Part shown: piece by piece, positions 47,036-59,100 of the stretch
Numbering within the stretch: position 1 is the first letter of the stretch
Layout: each line of letters begins with the position of its first letter
Assembly (NCBI GenBank): GCA_964019055.1
Contig: OZ025215.1
Span: 10,073,708 to 10,137,707, forward strand
Source of the DNA: Anthopleura xanthogrammica
Taxonomy: Eukaryota; Cnidaria; Anthozoa; Actiniaria; Actiniidae
Direction of reading: 5' to 3'
Length of the DNA stretch: 64,000 bases
Position numbers and translations under genes: made by a program
The notes under the pieces: model-generated
What the model was told of the DNA's origin: nothing
Seen by the model: the letters and a program-made list of their open reading frames with translations, nothing else
Databases searched by the model: none

Positions 47036-47334
47036 AAAAAAGCTCTCCGTGTGAGAGAGTTCTGGAAGTTCCAAGAGGTTTATTTTTGGATACTGAAGAT
47101 GATGATAAGAGGACCACGTCTATCAGGATGGGAAATAGATGTATAAATTAACTCTGTGCTGCTCACGCTGGAATACTCCTCAATTGCCTCACTCAATACT
47201 CTTCAATTACTCTTAATAAAGTTTAGATAGTGGAAAAAAAACTATAGATTGTCTTAGGCTTCTTAACTAACAGTCACCGCACCCCATGCGCAAAGTTTTG
47301 TGTTTCCCTCGGACCTCTTCGATCCTTGACTTAG

Positions 47335-47440
47335 ATCAGCCCAGAGGTTGTTTCAGGGTTCGATCTGTGACTGAGTTAGCCGTGCCCTGACTTTGAGGTC
47401 ATTGATCAGCCCAGAGGTTGTTTCAGGCATCTCAGCCGAA
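47335..47440 (+). mobile_element. SINE 3'-tail fragments, two copies
   Basis: GATCAGCCCAGAGGTTGTTT followed by CAGGGTTCGATCTGTGACTG and a second GATCAGCCCAGAGG unit 60 bp on, opposite in orientation to the main array. Confidence 0.75.
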
Positions 47441-49480
47441 ACTCGAGGATGATTGACGGATCTCAGTAAAGGAACAGTAGGAAAATTCTATCTTTGTAAG
47501 ATACATGAAACGATGTGCGCATAGGTACCATACATGCGGCCGTTTCAGTATTCACTCCTTACCCTCCCCCTGTGAAGAATAGTTACATACCCTCCCCCAT
47601 CAGGAGCACATTTGTTCCTTTAAGCCGGAATGCATTGCATAACACGAAAACATTCTATATCACCGTAGCTTCATAGATGGTATTGGAAGAGTCAGTAGAG
47701 TTTCCTAAAGAAAGTATAAAAGTACATTTTTCCTGTGAAACACTGAGTATTAATTGTGGGAAAAGTTGCTCCAGGGAACATGTTGCAACCCAGCGATGTG
47801 GACATTTTTGGCACTATTACATAATAGTTCAGTTGGAGCCGAACGCGTGACTGTCAACGTGACTAAATGTCTAAAGAAGATAGGTGACAGGATCCGTGTG
47901 ACTGCTTACATAATAATTCCTGGAAAAGACTTGAACCCCCGAACCAATGCAACGCGAGCAAAGCGAAACTTTTGACTTATCTTCGGGTACTGTTTTGACC
48001 AGTTTGGTACTCAATACCCTCTTCTCCGGATAAAAACCACAAGAAAATGAAGTGACAACCACAAGGAAAAACAAAGATATTACTAGCAGAATTTCTTTTG
48101 TTCAGCGAACAATGATACAGCATTGTTGAGTTATTAACTGAATTATTACTACTATGGCTATATAACATGCCAAATATTGTAAAGCGGATTAACTTCCCAC
48201 AGTTGGTACTTTTAACCATCACGTACTCGGGCTTATTAATCCAATAGAAGAAAAATTTTTGCTCCGGAAAAAATAAATCTCTCAAGACTTTGCCATTAAT
48301 GTAGTGATGAGTTGCATGTCAATTGTCGAGAAAAAAATTGTTTGCGATACTAGCTAGTTCGCTTTCAAAATTTGTATTTTCTTTTGATATCACTTGTCTT
48401 TTTCTGAACTTTCAACCTCAAAAATACCCAGGCAAATTTGATATATTTTTTTATTTATTTCCCCCGAATGTTTTTTAAACTGGTTTAGCAAAATTAAATC
48501 CAACACGCTAAATTCTAGCCCAAAGGTTGTTTCAGGGTCCGACAAAATTATGGTACATTATTATCAAAGGTACAAATCTAAAGTACTCGTTGCTAATTTC
48601 AAGTAACTATGTTTATTCACGTCATGCGTGCCTTTGTCATCTTAGACAAATAGCCATTTATATAATTTTTATGAGCTGTTATTATACTAATGCTATTTAC
48701 ACTATAGTATATTACATGACAACATCGCGTAATTAACTTACTAGTAATACAAAATAAATTGGTAATTGAAAATACAAGATCTGATATATTTCGATGCGTT
48801 TTGGAGTTATAATCATACAAGGATCATTTCCATAAAAATTTGAAGATTAAACGCTCTCCGTAGATAACTGAAAGCAGTACCCTTTCATTCTAGTGATGGA
48901 AGGCGATAAGATCTCTCGATTTTCCAGGAAAAGTATTACCTTTATACCAGAAGTGTCTATACCAGTACAAAGTACAAATTTAAGTTAATTGGTTATTGAG
49001 TTCTTTTTGCTTTCTTGTTTTGTTTACTTTATGAATTACAACTCAAGTGCCCAACAAAAACAAGCAAACAAAAAAGTAATTATACGGTAAAGTTCACACT
49101 AAACTTGGTGTTTTTAAGTCGATGGTGACAACATTGACTTTAAACTGCGTAATTTTGGTCTCTCAAGACTGGTTTTCAGGAAACGGCCATATGATGCAAT
49201 CGTTATCCTAATCATTCTTCATATATTCAACTGAAGCTATCTTTAATTGTGTCTTTATGTCTTAATACTGATTTAACGTTCATACTTCTTGCAACGGTTC
49301 TTACTCCTCAGAAAGAGCAGAAGGACCTTCAAATGTGGTCAGTACTCCCTTGCTTTTGCAGATTCTAGTCGTCTTATCTTTAGTGCTTCCAATACCCACT
49401 TGTAAAGCTGAGTGAAGTCTTTGAAGCGAACCCCAACTTTTTGCTGTCATAGCCAAAGCAAATGCGCATGCCTTGCATAA
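47440..49480. other. Intergenic, no supported gene
   Basis: AT-rich unique sequence with one SINE-tail scrap (48510-48540, CCCAAAGGTTGTTTCAGGGT). Nothing else recognised. Confidence 0.45.
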
Positions 49481-49484
49481 AACT

Positions 49485-49903
49485 TTAGAGTTCTGTAGAA
49501 CATAAATCTGTTGATGGTAATTCTTCCAGACTCGAGAGGCTTGAGCTATCGACACTGACATTAAAGCTTTCAAAATCCCGTAAAAGTTCTGGCGCTGGCA
49601 TCAAAACTGGGACAGAAATACTACGTCCTTCCTTCCTATGCTTTTCAGAGGCGTCACTGTTGATCTTGGCATATGCGGTGAAAAATACTTCATTATTTGA
49701 GTTCCTTTCACCGGTATTTCCAGGAGAAACTGTAGGAGATCTAGACGTAGAACGCGAGCCGCTTATCGACACCGAACAAGATCTCCGTCGTCTTTCTCTA
49801 TCATCTGTATTCGAAATACCAAATTTGATATTCATTTTGATGCTAAGTCTTCTTAGTGATGAAATTTTGCTCCAATCGTTCCGTGCTTGGACTCTGTTGC
49901 ACA
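49485..49903 (-). CDS. Orphan Ser/Arg-rich terminal exon (uncertain)
   Basis: Open for 139 codons after an acceptor-like CTCTTGTAG at 49904-49912 to a stop at 49485. The peptide is basic then Ser-rich (RERRRRSCSVSISGSRSTS), then acidic/Ser-rich near the end (SSLSSLEELPSTD). It looks like a disordered cytoplasmic tail with phosphorylation sites. No partner exon was found upstream on the minus strand. The plus strand is also open here (49660-50085), so either or neither may be coding. No function assigned. Confidence 0.3.
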
Positions 49904-50929
49904 CTACAAGAGAATGCCTCTGCTACAGTTGGCTCACTTCGCAACTGAGCAGCTCCTTACTTAACCCAGATTGTATTTTCTATGAGGGTTTTTGTTTTCA
50001 CACAAGGCAACACACGCAAACACTACTGGTTAATTATTCCTTGATTGTTCTGCAGTCAACCGAAAAGAAAATGGGGCAAGAGTGATTTTTAAAGGTCAAT
50101 GGCTTTTATCTTAAGCTTGCTCTATTGCAGGAAAATGGGTTTACATAAAACAGAACTTGTCGAGATCATCTAAGTGCCTCTTCGTTATGTCAATATTTGC
50201 TGTATCGTATTGGACAGAGCAGAGTCAGAATGAATGGGGGAGGGGAGGCAGGGGTGATTTGTCCAGGAAAAGCGCTAAGAAATTTCATATCCTGGCCTTG
50301 TAAGGACATATTCTTGGGAAGAATTTTCCTCCTGCTCTAATTTAGGACCACGAAAATGAGACTTGGTCAATGTATTTTTTTGCTGGATTTTTAACACAAA
50401 TAATCTAGATAGGCTAAACTTTGCACACTGGCATTTAGCTTGTATTGTGTAGAACCAGTTCCACTCCTTGTCCCTAAGGAGATGATTTCACAATATTATA
50501 ATAAACATCATTCATCAAGCGCCATAAAAACGGATGTGAACACTAGTTTTTTCTTCTTACTGACAAATTCTGTGCTAATGAGCCCTCTAAATACTACTAT
50601 AATAGTTGTCTTTAACATATTTCTTTTGACCAACAGCCTGAACAGACAATTAGTGAATTTCAATCCAAAGTCCAATCAATAGCCAGCCATAAAAAGACTT
50701 AAGATGTAGTGCAGATAGGGCAAGGCAAGATAACCCTACTTGGACAACAAACTCAATTAGTGTCTAAAGAGTAAAATAATGGGGGTAAAACTTATAGACC
50801 TCACACGTGAACATGGGACTCAGAGCTAGAATGGCTAATTTCCAAGCTTCTGATTAACGCCAACACCAGTAAGATGGATTAAGAATTTGTAAGAAATGTG
50901 GCCTCCAAAGTATACATTTTTTATCACCA

Positions 50930-51150
50930 TTTGATGATGGGGTCTCCAGTTCGATTCCTGGATTTGGCATCACATGTGAACAAAATTTGTTAGGTCTCTC
51001 TCTTGATTCTAGGGTTTTCCTCCAGGTTCTCCAGTTTCCCTCCCTCAGTAAAGCCTAACAAGCAAAATTCCAATTCAATTCGTGAATTGGCCATGCTCTG
51101 ACTTTGATCGACCCAGAGGTTGTTTCAGGGTTCGATAAGATTTAAAGATC
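50930..51150 (+). mobile_element. tRNA-derived SINE, near full length
   Basis: The plus strand reads head with GTCTCCAGTTCGATTCCTGG (B box), TCTCTCTTGATTCTAGGGTT, TTCCTCCAGGTTCTCCAG, CCTAACAAGCAAAATTCC, then tail TCTGACTTTGATCGACCCAG, AGGTTGTTTCAGGGTTCGAT and terminus AAGATTTAAAG. The best copy for deriving the family consensus. Confidence 0.78.
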
Positions 51151-51532
51151 TACCAAATCAAATCAAACATCAATTTTATCGCACTATGATAGCATAACCC
51201 GTCACACCCTATCCCTTTAGATAATAGGTTCTCGGGTCAGAACCTGTGTGGGCGTCCATTATCCTGCCTATGTCTGAGTCGACGGAAATATTTTATCCTT
51301 CAGAACGTACGAATCTCATGGTAAACACAAGATAATGAAGTTACTATAAACCAGACAATATTCCTTTCCTACAGTTGCCTTCGTTCAATCATGCTAAGAT
51401 GAAAACTTAATTTAGAAGCGACACTTGATAAACTGAGCACTGATATACTGGGGCTTCTCTGTGTTTAACAACCCAAAATACCACAGGATGGCCATTTTAC
51501 ATGGTTATTGAAGACACACAGTTGAAGAGGTT

Positions 51533-52330
51533 TTGATAGATATAAGTGGTTGGGATCGTGTTATCAACCGAGTATTCTATACAATAGTACCTGCCACTAT
51601 TCCCCGAGTACTTCTTGAGCGGCTCTTAATTAAAACCTTCTGGTGGGTTCTCGGACTTGTAGTCCTACTAGTAACTATTATTGACTTGACAAAAAAAAGA
51701 AAAGGCATTTGCCGACAATGAAGGTCTAGACATCAACTTCAAAGAGATAGTGAAAAGGTGAGGCACTACGTGAGATATCTTTTTTAAACTAAGCTTTAGT
51801 GGCCTCTATCGTACCGCAATTTACAAGCTACCTAAAGTGCTTCCTGGAAGAGTTATGCACTCATGTAAAAAAAGGCATTTGCCGACAATGAAGTTCTTGA
51901 AGTCAACTTCAAAGAGATGCAAAGGTGAGGCACTACGTGAGATATCATTTTTAAAACTGAACTTTACAATGGTATCTGTTCTACTTCTATTTAGAAGATA
52001 CCTTAAGTGCTACCTGGAAGAGCTGTGCACTCATGTAAAAAAGGCATTTGCCGACAATGAAGATCTACATATAGAAAACAACTTCAACGAGATTACAAGG
52101 TGAGGCACTACGTGAGATATCACTTTTTATATACTATACTTCATGGTGGCATCTGTTCTATTTCTATTTAGAAGTTACTTTAAGTGCTACCTGGAAGAGT
52201 TGTACACTCCTGTAAGAAAACGCATTTGCAGACAATGAAGGTCTCCAAGAGATGACAAGGTGAGCCACTACGTGAGATATCACTTTTATCACTAAACTTC
52301 ACGGTGACATCTGTTGTACTCTACATGTAT
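51533..52330 (+). repeat. Tandemly repeated exon-like unit (~172 bp), four copies
   Basis: Four units end in a conserved donor context (AAAGG|TGAGGCACTACGTGAGA). Exon-equivalents end at 51757, 51924, 52099 and 52259. Copy 3 (51995-52099) has acceptor CTATTTAG, donor GTGAGG and an open frame of 35 codons. Copies 1, 2 and 4 run into the stop after CRQ because of one extra base near an A-run; copy 2 also has a mutated acceptor (TTAC for TTAG). Copy 1 is fused to a different upstream sequence encoding a hydrophobic helix (WWVLGLVVLLVTIIDL). Confidence 0.7.
51995..52099 (+). CDS. Candidate intact exon of the repeated unit
   Basis: 105 nt, symmetric phase 2-2, flanked by TTCTATTTAG and GTGAGG. Encodes Arg-Tyr-Leu-Lys-Cys-Tyr, then EELCTHVKKAFADNEDLHIE and Asn-Glu-Ile-Thr-Arg: an amphipathic, probably helical piece with two Cys. 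No family recognised, and neighbouring plus-strand exons were not found. It may be a relic of a tandemly duplicated exon. Confidence 0.4.
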
Positions 52331-52688
52331 TTGCAATTAACCTGAAGTTAGAGTGAAATCACTAAACCCGTGAAATAGATATTACTGAGTAGACTAATAC
52401 ACTTTAGTAGACCCTATTATTTAACAATATCTATTTGAATTTTCAAAAAGAAAACTTTCCAAATGAAGTTTGATATTCAGATGGGGCGATATATATAGAA
52501 ATATAGAATATAGAATACGTCAATCTACATATTTCTCTTATCCACTTCCTCTTCGTTACCATAGGACCAGAGGAGGCCCACCTTAGACAATGTTTTCGTT
52601 TCTCGTTAGTGTGTAGATGGAAGGGCGTGAGTTGCGATTTTCCATTTTTGTCTACCAGAGGAAGCCCAATATTACAATTTCGACATTT

Positions 52689-53130
52689 TTATACAGCTTC
52701 TCCATCGTTTCTAATTTTCATCTCTCTTCTCTTTGATCTGAGTTCAGCTGCCTTATCTGGCCTGTACTCCAGATGCCATCCAGGTCGACTATGTGTTGGT
52801 CCACACTTCTTCACAATTGTATCCGGGACCTTGAGTCTCCCTATTGATTTGTTACCATTCTTCCTCGGTTGTCCATCCACCTCGTCTTCTGTGTTCTCCT
52901 CGTGATTAATGTTTTCAGCCAATTTGTAGTTCTTGACGGTACGAATCAAATCCAACCGCCGTAAAGCGAGAAACACGAGTAATCCCAAAACCTTAACGAA
53001 TACGAAAATCCCTAAAATTATTAGAGCCGTGTAAAAGGTGTTGAGGATTAACTCTCGCGTGGCAGCCACGAATGGCTGGTATCCTTTCTGGAGCTGCTGT
53101 TTGTAGATGAACCGGTCAAATTTTGTGAAC
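52689..53130 (-). CDS. Last exon: TM5 and cytoplasmic tail
   Basis: 442 nt including the stop at 52689-52691. Encodes TM5 (TALIILGIFVFVKVLGLLVF) and a 90-residue polar tail with alternating acidic and basic patches. Acceptor is a strong poly-T tract plus ACAG. Confidence 0.85.
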
Positions 53131-56100
53131 CTGTAAAAAAAAAAGTTGCAGGTTAGCTTTTTTTCCTTTCCGTCCTTGTTTTTCGAGGGTAGCACTTATT
53201 AGCCAGTGAGCCAGTGACTAACTAGTCCAGAGCTGGACCCACTTTTATCGATGCGCGCGCGACAAGAACGAGCGGAGTAGTGGAAGGAGACTGGTAAGAA
53301 TCCTATTCTGTGTTTCGTGCGCGCGCGCTGTTTTTATTTTATTTTTGCTATATGAATTAATCAGTTACTGAGGAAAGTGGGTCCAGTTCTGGTTTAGTGA
53401 CTAACAAACCTGTGGCCCTCGTTCTATGATCGCATTGGAATTTAGAAGTTGCAATTGATTTTTGTGGAGGGAGGAAAACCAGATAATTCAGAGAAAACCA
53501 ACTTGAAACTCTACTCACATACGAGAACGAGCCCGGCGGGAATCGAATCCGGGTCGCATTGCTGAGAGGCGAGCGCTTTCACTTCACCGCTATGCCACCC
53601 GTGCTTCCCTTTGCAATCTCTCAGGAGGCGCTAAGGAAATAAAACGACTAACAACGACATCCTAAGAAAAAGCAAGAATGGAATTGACCTACCTTCGTGG
53701 GATAACAGAAGGAACATGACATTCCAGTTGTGTTAAATTCTTAAGGAAATCATCAGTGAAGGTCCTAACCCCATCGCACTGACCATCAACCCAGAAGCAA
53801 TATTCCTTGTTATGTAGGTCAGCGGTTGTGCACTGAAATCCTTTAAAGAAAGCAGCTTTCTTCTTGGCAAATGCGATCCTTGCATTGACTCTGCAAGAAA
53901 ATGGTATATATATTTTTTCATTTTTCCTTTTTTTTTTTACCACTAAAACAGACCCTTTTTGATATACCGAACGTGGTTTATCTACATTTTTAAAACGGAG
54001 ATTTCAAGGGCAAACAAGGTGCATTCTGGTCTAGCTTTGGTGCTAACAATTTTGGTTTATCATTCCTTATATGGTGTTGTTTGTACCCAAGGTAGACCAG
54101 AATGCACCTTGTTTCCTGGACTCAAAATCTACCTTAAATTTTTTTTAGAAAAACTGGACAAACCTGTTTTGGTAATACGGTATTTGTATTTGGTTGATCA
54201 TAAAAGCACTGGATGTTATTCGAGTGTTCACTATTTTTCTTGTAACCAGTATTGGCGCCATTTTGATATCGAAGTATCCTACTGCATCAAGGGTGTCGAC
54301 TGTAAGCATGTATTTGGCTGTTACTATGACAACATAGATTAACAGAAGACCCATGACACCCAGTACGGCTAAAGGGACTGAGTTCGTCTTTGTCACCTGA
54401 TATTAAGAGCAATAAAAAAGGATGAGGAGGTAAAGAAAAAATAAGAAAAATGCAAATGAATGAAATTTGAACAAAGCGAGCAAATGGCATTGCAAATGAC
54501 ACACACAAGCTCATCTACCATTGCTCATCCAATGAAAAGGCGTTGACACGTCACAGTCACGGCATATCATACGAAATTTGCTCTATGTAGTCACAAGCTG
54601 AACCTAAAATACAGCGAGGTAAAAATGTGGCTTACCTCGTAATTTAACTTTTTTAGTAGGCCATACACGAAGAATAATCCCCCATTAAGGTAGTCAAAAA
54701 CTATCATACCATATTTGGGTATTTTGCTTGAGACCGATTCTTCGTCGTCATGGTAACCATCAGTCATATCTTCCCCTTTATCCTGTTCTTCGTGGTTTAT
54801 TTTACTTTCCTTCGTTTGATTTAAGCTTTCTTGGGATTTTTGCATCTCGTTTTGATTATTATACTTATGCAGTTTACCTCTTTTAATTCTCAATGAATTC
54901 TCGCTATTTTCACTTGATGCTTCGCTCATCCCAGTTTCACTACGAAGTGTTCCGTAATTACTAAGGTCATCGTTTGAAGCGTTTTTAAGACGCTTTTCTT
55001 TCTCTTTCTTTACGTCCTTCAACTCATAAACAACAGGAAACCCATGCAAGAGAACGACCGCTGACTGGTAAGTCCTGCTGTGACGAAACACAAACCACGT
55101 GACGTCAATCGCCAACAAAATTCCCGCCAAAACTCCACTTTTCATTATGGTGACAATCCAGTCAAGTGCAAGAAGTTCCTTGGCTCTTCTACTAGACACC
55201 GGGCTAGAAATGTTCAGCGGTGGCAGTCGCAACTCCTTTAAGTTTAGAGACAGGTCAGGAGTTGGGAAACTACCTCGCCACCTGCTAGCATTGAATTTCA
55301 AAGAAAATTTGAAATCAGGTTTCTTAAACTTTGTAGCAAAATCATCGAAGTAAGCATCAAAAGAATCAAGACTGAAACTAATGGTAGGAAAACTAACGTC
55401 TAGACCAACCCAGTTCATGAACGGTTCGAGTCGTTCCCCAAATATACTCGCTAAGCCATCGATAACACGATACATAACCTTTGCAGCATCGAGCCAGAAG
55501 TTACTCTCGATGTTCCCTCGCAGGCTCTGGATTCTATAGTTGATCTCGTTGGCCGCTGTTCTCAAGGCTCGATTAAAATCTTCCCTCTTATTGTCAAACT
55601 GTTTCTTTGCCGACTTGACTTTTTTCTCCATGTTTTTATAAGCCGCGTGAAGGACAGATTTTTGTTTCATGTCTTCTATTAATCTTCTCCTCATTTCATC
55701 AAAATACGCATCTATAAGGGTATCAGCTTCTCTAAGCTTCTCATCACATGTTTTCTTTCCTTCGTTGAGCAGACCAAGCTGTCGATTGATCTCTTGTACC
55801 TTGTGTTGATCTATAATCGACACGAGGTCTTTGTCGATCCGTTGTCGTTGATCCCGAAATTCAGGATAGCGACGAAGAGTGTTGACATTACTGTAGTGAA
55901 TAGCGGATAAGAGAATAGAAAATAACGAAAGTGTTAATAGGAAACTCTTGATAAATCGCATTCCAACGAACCAAACTAGAAAAAGAATATGCCGAAAATG
56001 AAGCCTGCTGTCACGGTCACGGTGCATCTTGTCTTTGGGTCTTGTCTTGTAGCCAAAGACAAGAAGACCAGAGAGTAATGCAAGAGCTGCTCCAAGCGCA

Positions 56101-59100
56101 TAAACAGCCGGAAGTAGAACCTTTAGGATGTGGTTTAGATCGGGTTTGTTTTGGATGATTCGGAGGTTGAAGTCTGGAGCGTACCGTGGGCTGACGAGAG
56201 CCAGTTGAATCTTTTTGTAGGAATCGGTAAATTTGATGAGGAACTGTTTGTCTATCAGGTTTGTGTCGCCACCTGAAGGCAAGTGGAACTCCAGCAAGAA
56301 TTTGCAGTCCACTTGTGTCACAGCTGTAAGAAAATGAGAAGAAATATAAATGAATATGAAAACAACAGGTGACAAAATACTTGGAAAAGCATTCGTCAGT
56401 ATATAGGTATTCTTTGGAGGTAGCTAAGTCCCACTACCCGCTCAAAACAAATATGCTTTGAAGACTCTGTTTAATCAAAGGTGTCATTCATTGGCTCACT
56501 GTCTTAGTTCGCATCCTTCTATCCTATTGTAATAAAGAAATAGAAAGTGCGCGCGCATGCTGTGTGTTCTCATAAAGCACGCGTCTCTAACCAATCAGAA
56601 AGTGAGATTTATAACAGTTATTTTGCTCACTTTTCCTCACTCAGTCACCACCAACAACAGTCTTTCTAAAGACTACACAACCCACCCGGACAACCACACT
56701 CAACACACTCGTAACAACATAGCATTACTTACCAATATCATAATTATAAACCTCCACATTCGGCATATCTTGGTCATAAATCCTAACATTGAACGCCCCT
56801 GGACACTCCTTTAAGCGACCAGTAAACCGAAGCGTCCAAAATGTTCGGTTCCTGAAAAGGACTCCGACCAGAGTGCGATCATTGAGGATAACAGTTTTTG
56901 GGAAAATGTTACGCAGAATTGATTGATTTTGAGACACTTCGAAACTTAACTTTTGCGTCAGTTTGTTATCATGAATCTTATACACCCAGTCTTTGTCTTG
57001 TTGATCAATCTCTGCGGTGAGATTTTCAAGCTTTTTGAAGTTTGTATGGCTTGGATGATCTTTAACGACGGCAAAGTCAATACTACTTGCATCACTGCAG
57101 TTTCGTTTTAGCCATGTGTTGCTATTTATCCCAAAAGGCACTCTTGGCTGAATATGAATCTTAGTTCTTTCCGTACCCATGGCAACCGTATTTGTAACAT
57201 CCTCTTCATTAAGAAACTCACCAACATTAAACTTTTTATCGTGAATGTTACCGCTGACCAAAATATTCTTCCCCGGCATGCCTTGCAGGGTTGGTGGATG
57301 ATGAACTGTCATGTAGCCAAAGTCGTGGATAGTTTTTCTTGTTGATTGTTTAGTGAGGTTATAACTATTGGTTGTTGATGCGTAGACTCGGTTGCCATGA
57401 CGCCACAAAGACGTTTCTATGGCAATTTCTGGACCACGTGACACCTCCACGTGACAGCTAAATTTGCCGCCCAAGGGGAACGTGGGCTCAAGAGATAATT
57501 TATACTGCTTTACTCGAACACATGTGAGCTGTTCCCCAACACAGTTTCGTTGGTATTTTCCGCAAATACAACTTGGGCAAGTACAACCAACGAAACAACA
57601 ATCGAAGCAGTATGAAAAATGTTCTCCAAACCTCGCTTTTGTTTTATCCTCATTTTTAATCTCGCATCCTGAGATCCCAGAGACTCCTTTCGAGCAATTA
57701 GCTCTGCATTCGCCGCATTTTATCTTGCTGTTATAGCAGTCTCTATTCTTCTCCTCTTTCCAAGATAAATGACTTGAAATTCGATCACCAAAAATCTCAA
57801 CCATCGAATTATTAACCCCAGTACAATAAAGATCTCTCCCTTGCGCCGGCTTGAATGCCTGAATTCCTCCTATAGTGTAGTTAGGACAGATTTTACTCTG
57901 ATTTTCTTTGACAACATCTAGATCTTGGTACTCTTTGATTCGAACTTTGTAAAAGTCAGGAACTGGATTTTTACAGAAACTATCGTGGATTAATAATCCA
58001 GTGGTTTGGTCTTTGGAGAGCTTATTGTTGTCGTTGTTTGGATGGTTTACCTGTCGATATGTAGCGCTGAAGTCAGCATTGAGGATTCTTACTTTGAGCG
58101 CAACACCGCTGGATCGGTTGAGCCAGATGTCATATTGCGCGGAGGCATTGGTAATGAGTTGGTTGACGTTGGTATTACTCTTCACCTGATAACAGAAGAA
58201 TCAAAAATCTTTATTGAGTAAATTTTCTCTCTTATCATTACTGTTGTAAAACCTTTATAAACCCTTTGCAGCACGTCGGAATGCAGCTCAATTTGAAGGA
58301 CAAAACAAAAGGTTCCAATTCTCAGGAGATTGAAATCAAATTGTTTTGTCCTCCAAGTTGACGTCACGTGCAAGGGGTCTATAGGCGCTTTATAACGTCG
58401 AAAAGAAGCGCTCATACTATGACTAGTTAGTCAGCAGAGTTGCAACCAAGTCAGTCTCGCTTACAGGGTGCGGGCGAGTGCGTTGCCGCTATATTTTAGA
58501 AACAACGCACCGTTCCGTGCTCCTGTCACTGATACAGTACAGTTTTCGACCAATCAGAGCGCGCGTACTATCTAAGTTATATAATAAAGATATGTTATTT
58601 TCCCTCCTTTCTTAGATCGAAAAAGCAAAACCTCACAAAGATATTAGTTTCATATATACCTTGGATAAGTCTTCGTATATAACATTAGTAGAGACTTTGA
58701 TCCGAGGTAACTGAGATATCGCTGAATAAAAGCAAGCAAAAAACGTGAACATAAAACATGGTTTATTCCAAGTGTTTTTTGTTTAGCTGGTTAACAGTAA
58801 TCATCAGTGTAAGGACATAGAATTTCACTTACCAGTACATTTCCTGTCAGTTTTCCCCGCGCAAGCCGTTGATTCGAATTCTTTGAAGCTACATAGAGGT
58901 CTACAGACTATTTTAAAAAAAACATTTTTTTAGGTATCAATTTTTTTAAGGGAGATAAAATATAAACTCGAACTTACACAAGAAAAATGCCAATATATAT
59001 AACAAGTTTAAAAGTTTATGGTTCCTACAATTTCTAAGGCAAATTCTGTATGACTGGAAAAGTTGCCGTGACATGACCGTGACGGTGTCGTGTCCATGCG

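Noticed and set aside
53520..53605. Functional tRNA gene
   Set aside because: A and B boxes are present, but the sequence continues into the SINE body and no complete cloverleaf could be drawn.
54636..56323. DC-STAMP or prominin family membership
   Set aside because: The topology is similar, but I saw no conserved motifs of either family; only the layout is comparable.
56733..58185. HAP2/GCS1-type gamete fusogen ectodomain
   Set aside because: The Cys cluster and beta-rich, glycosylated character first suggested it, but I could not match the HAP2 core pattern, and the five-pass membrane part does not fit a single-pass fusogen.
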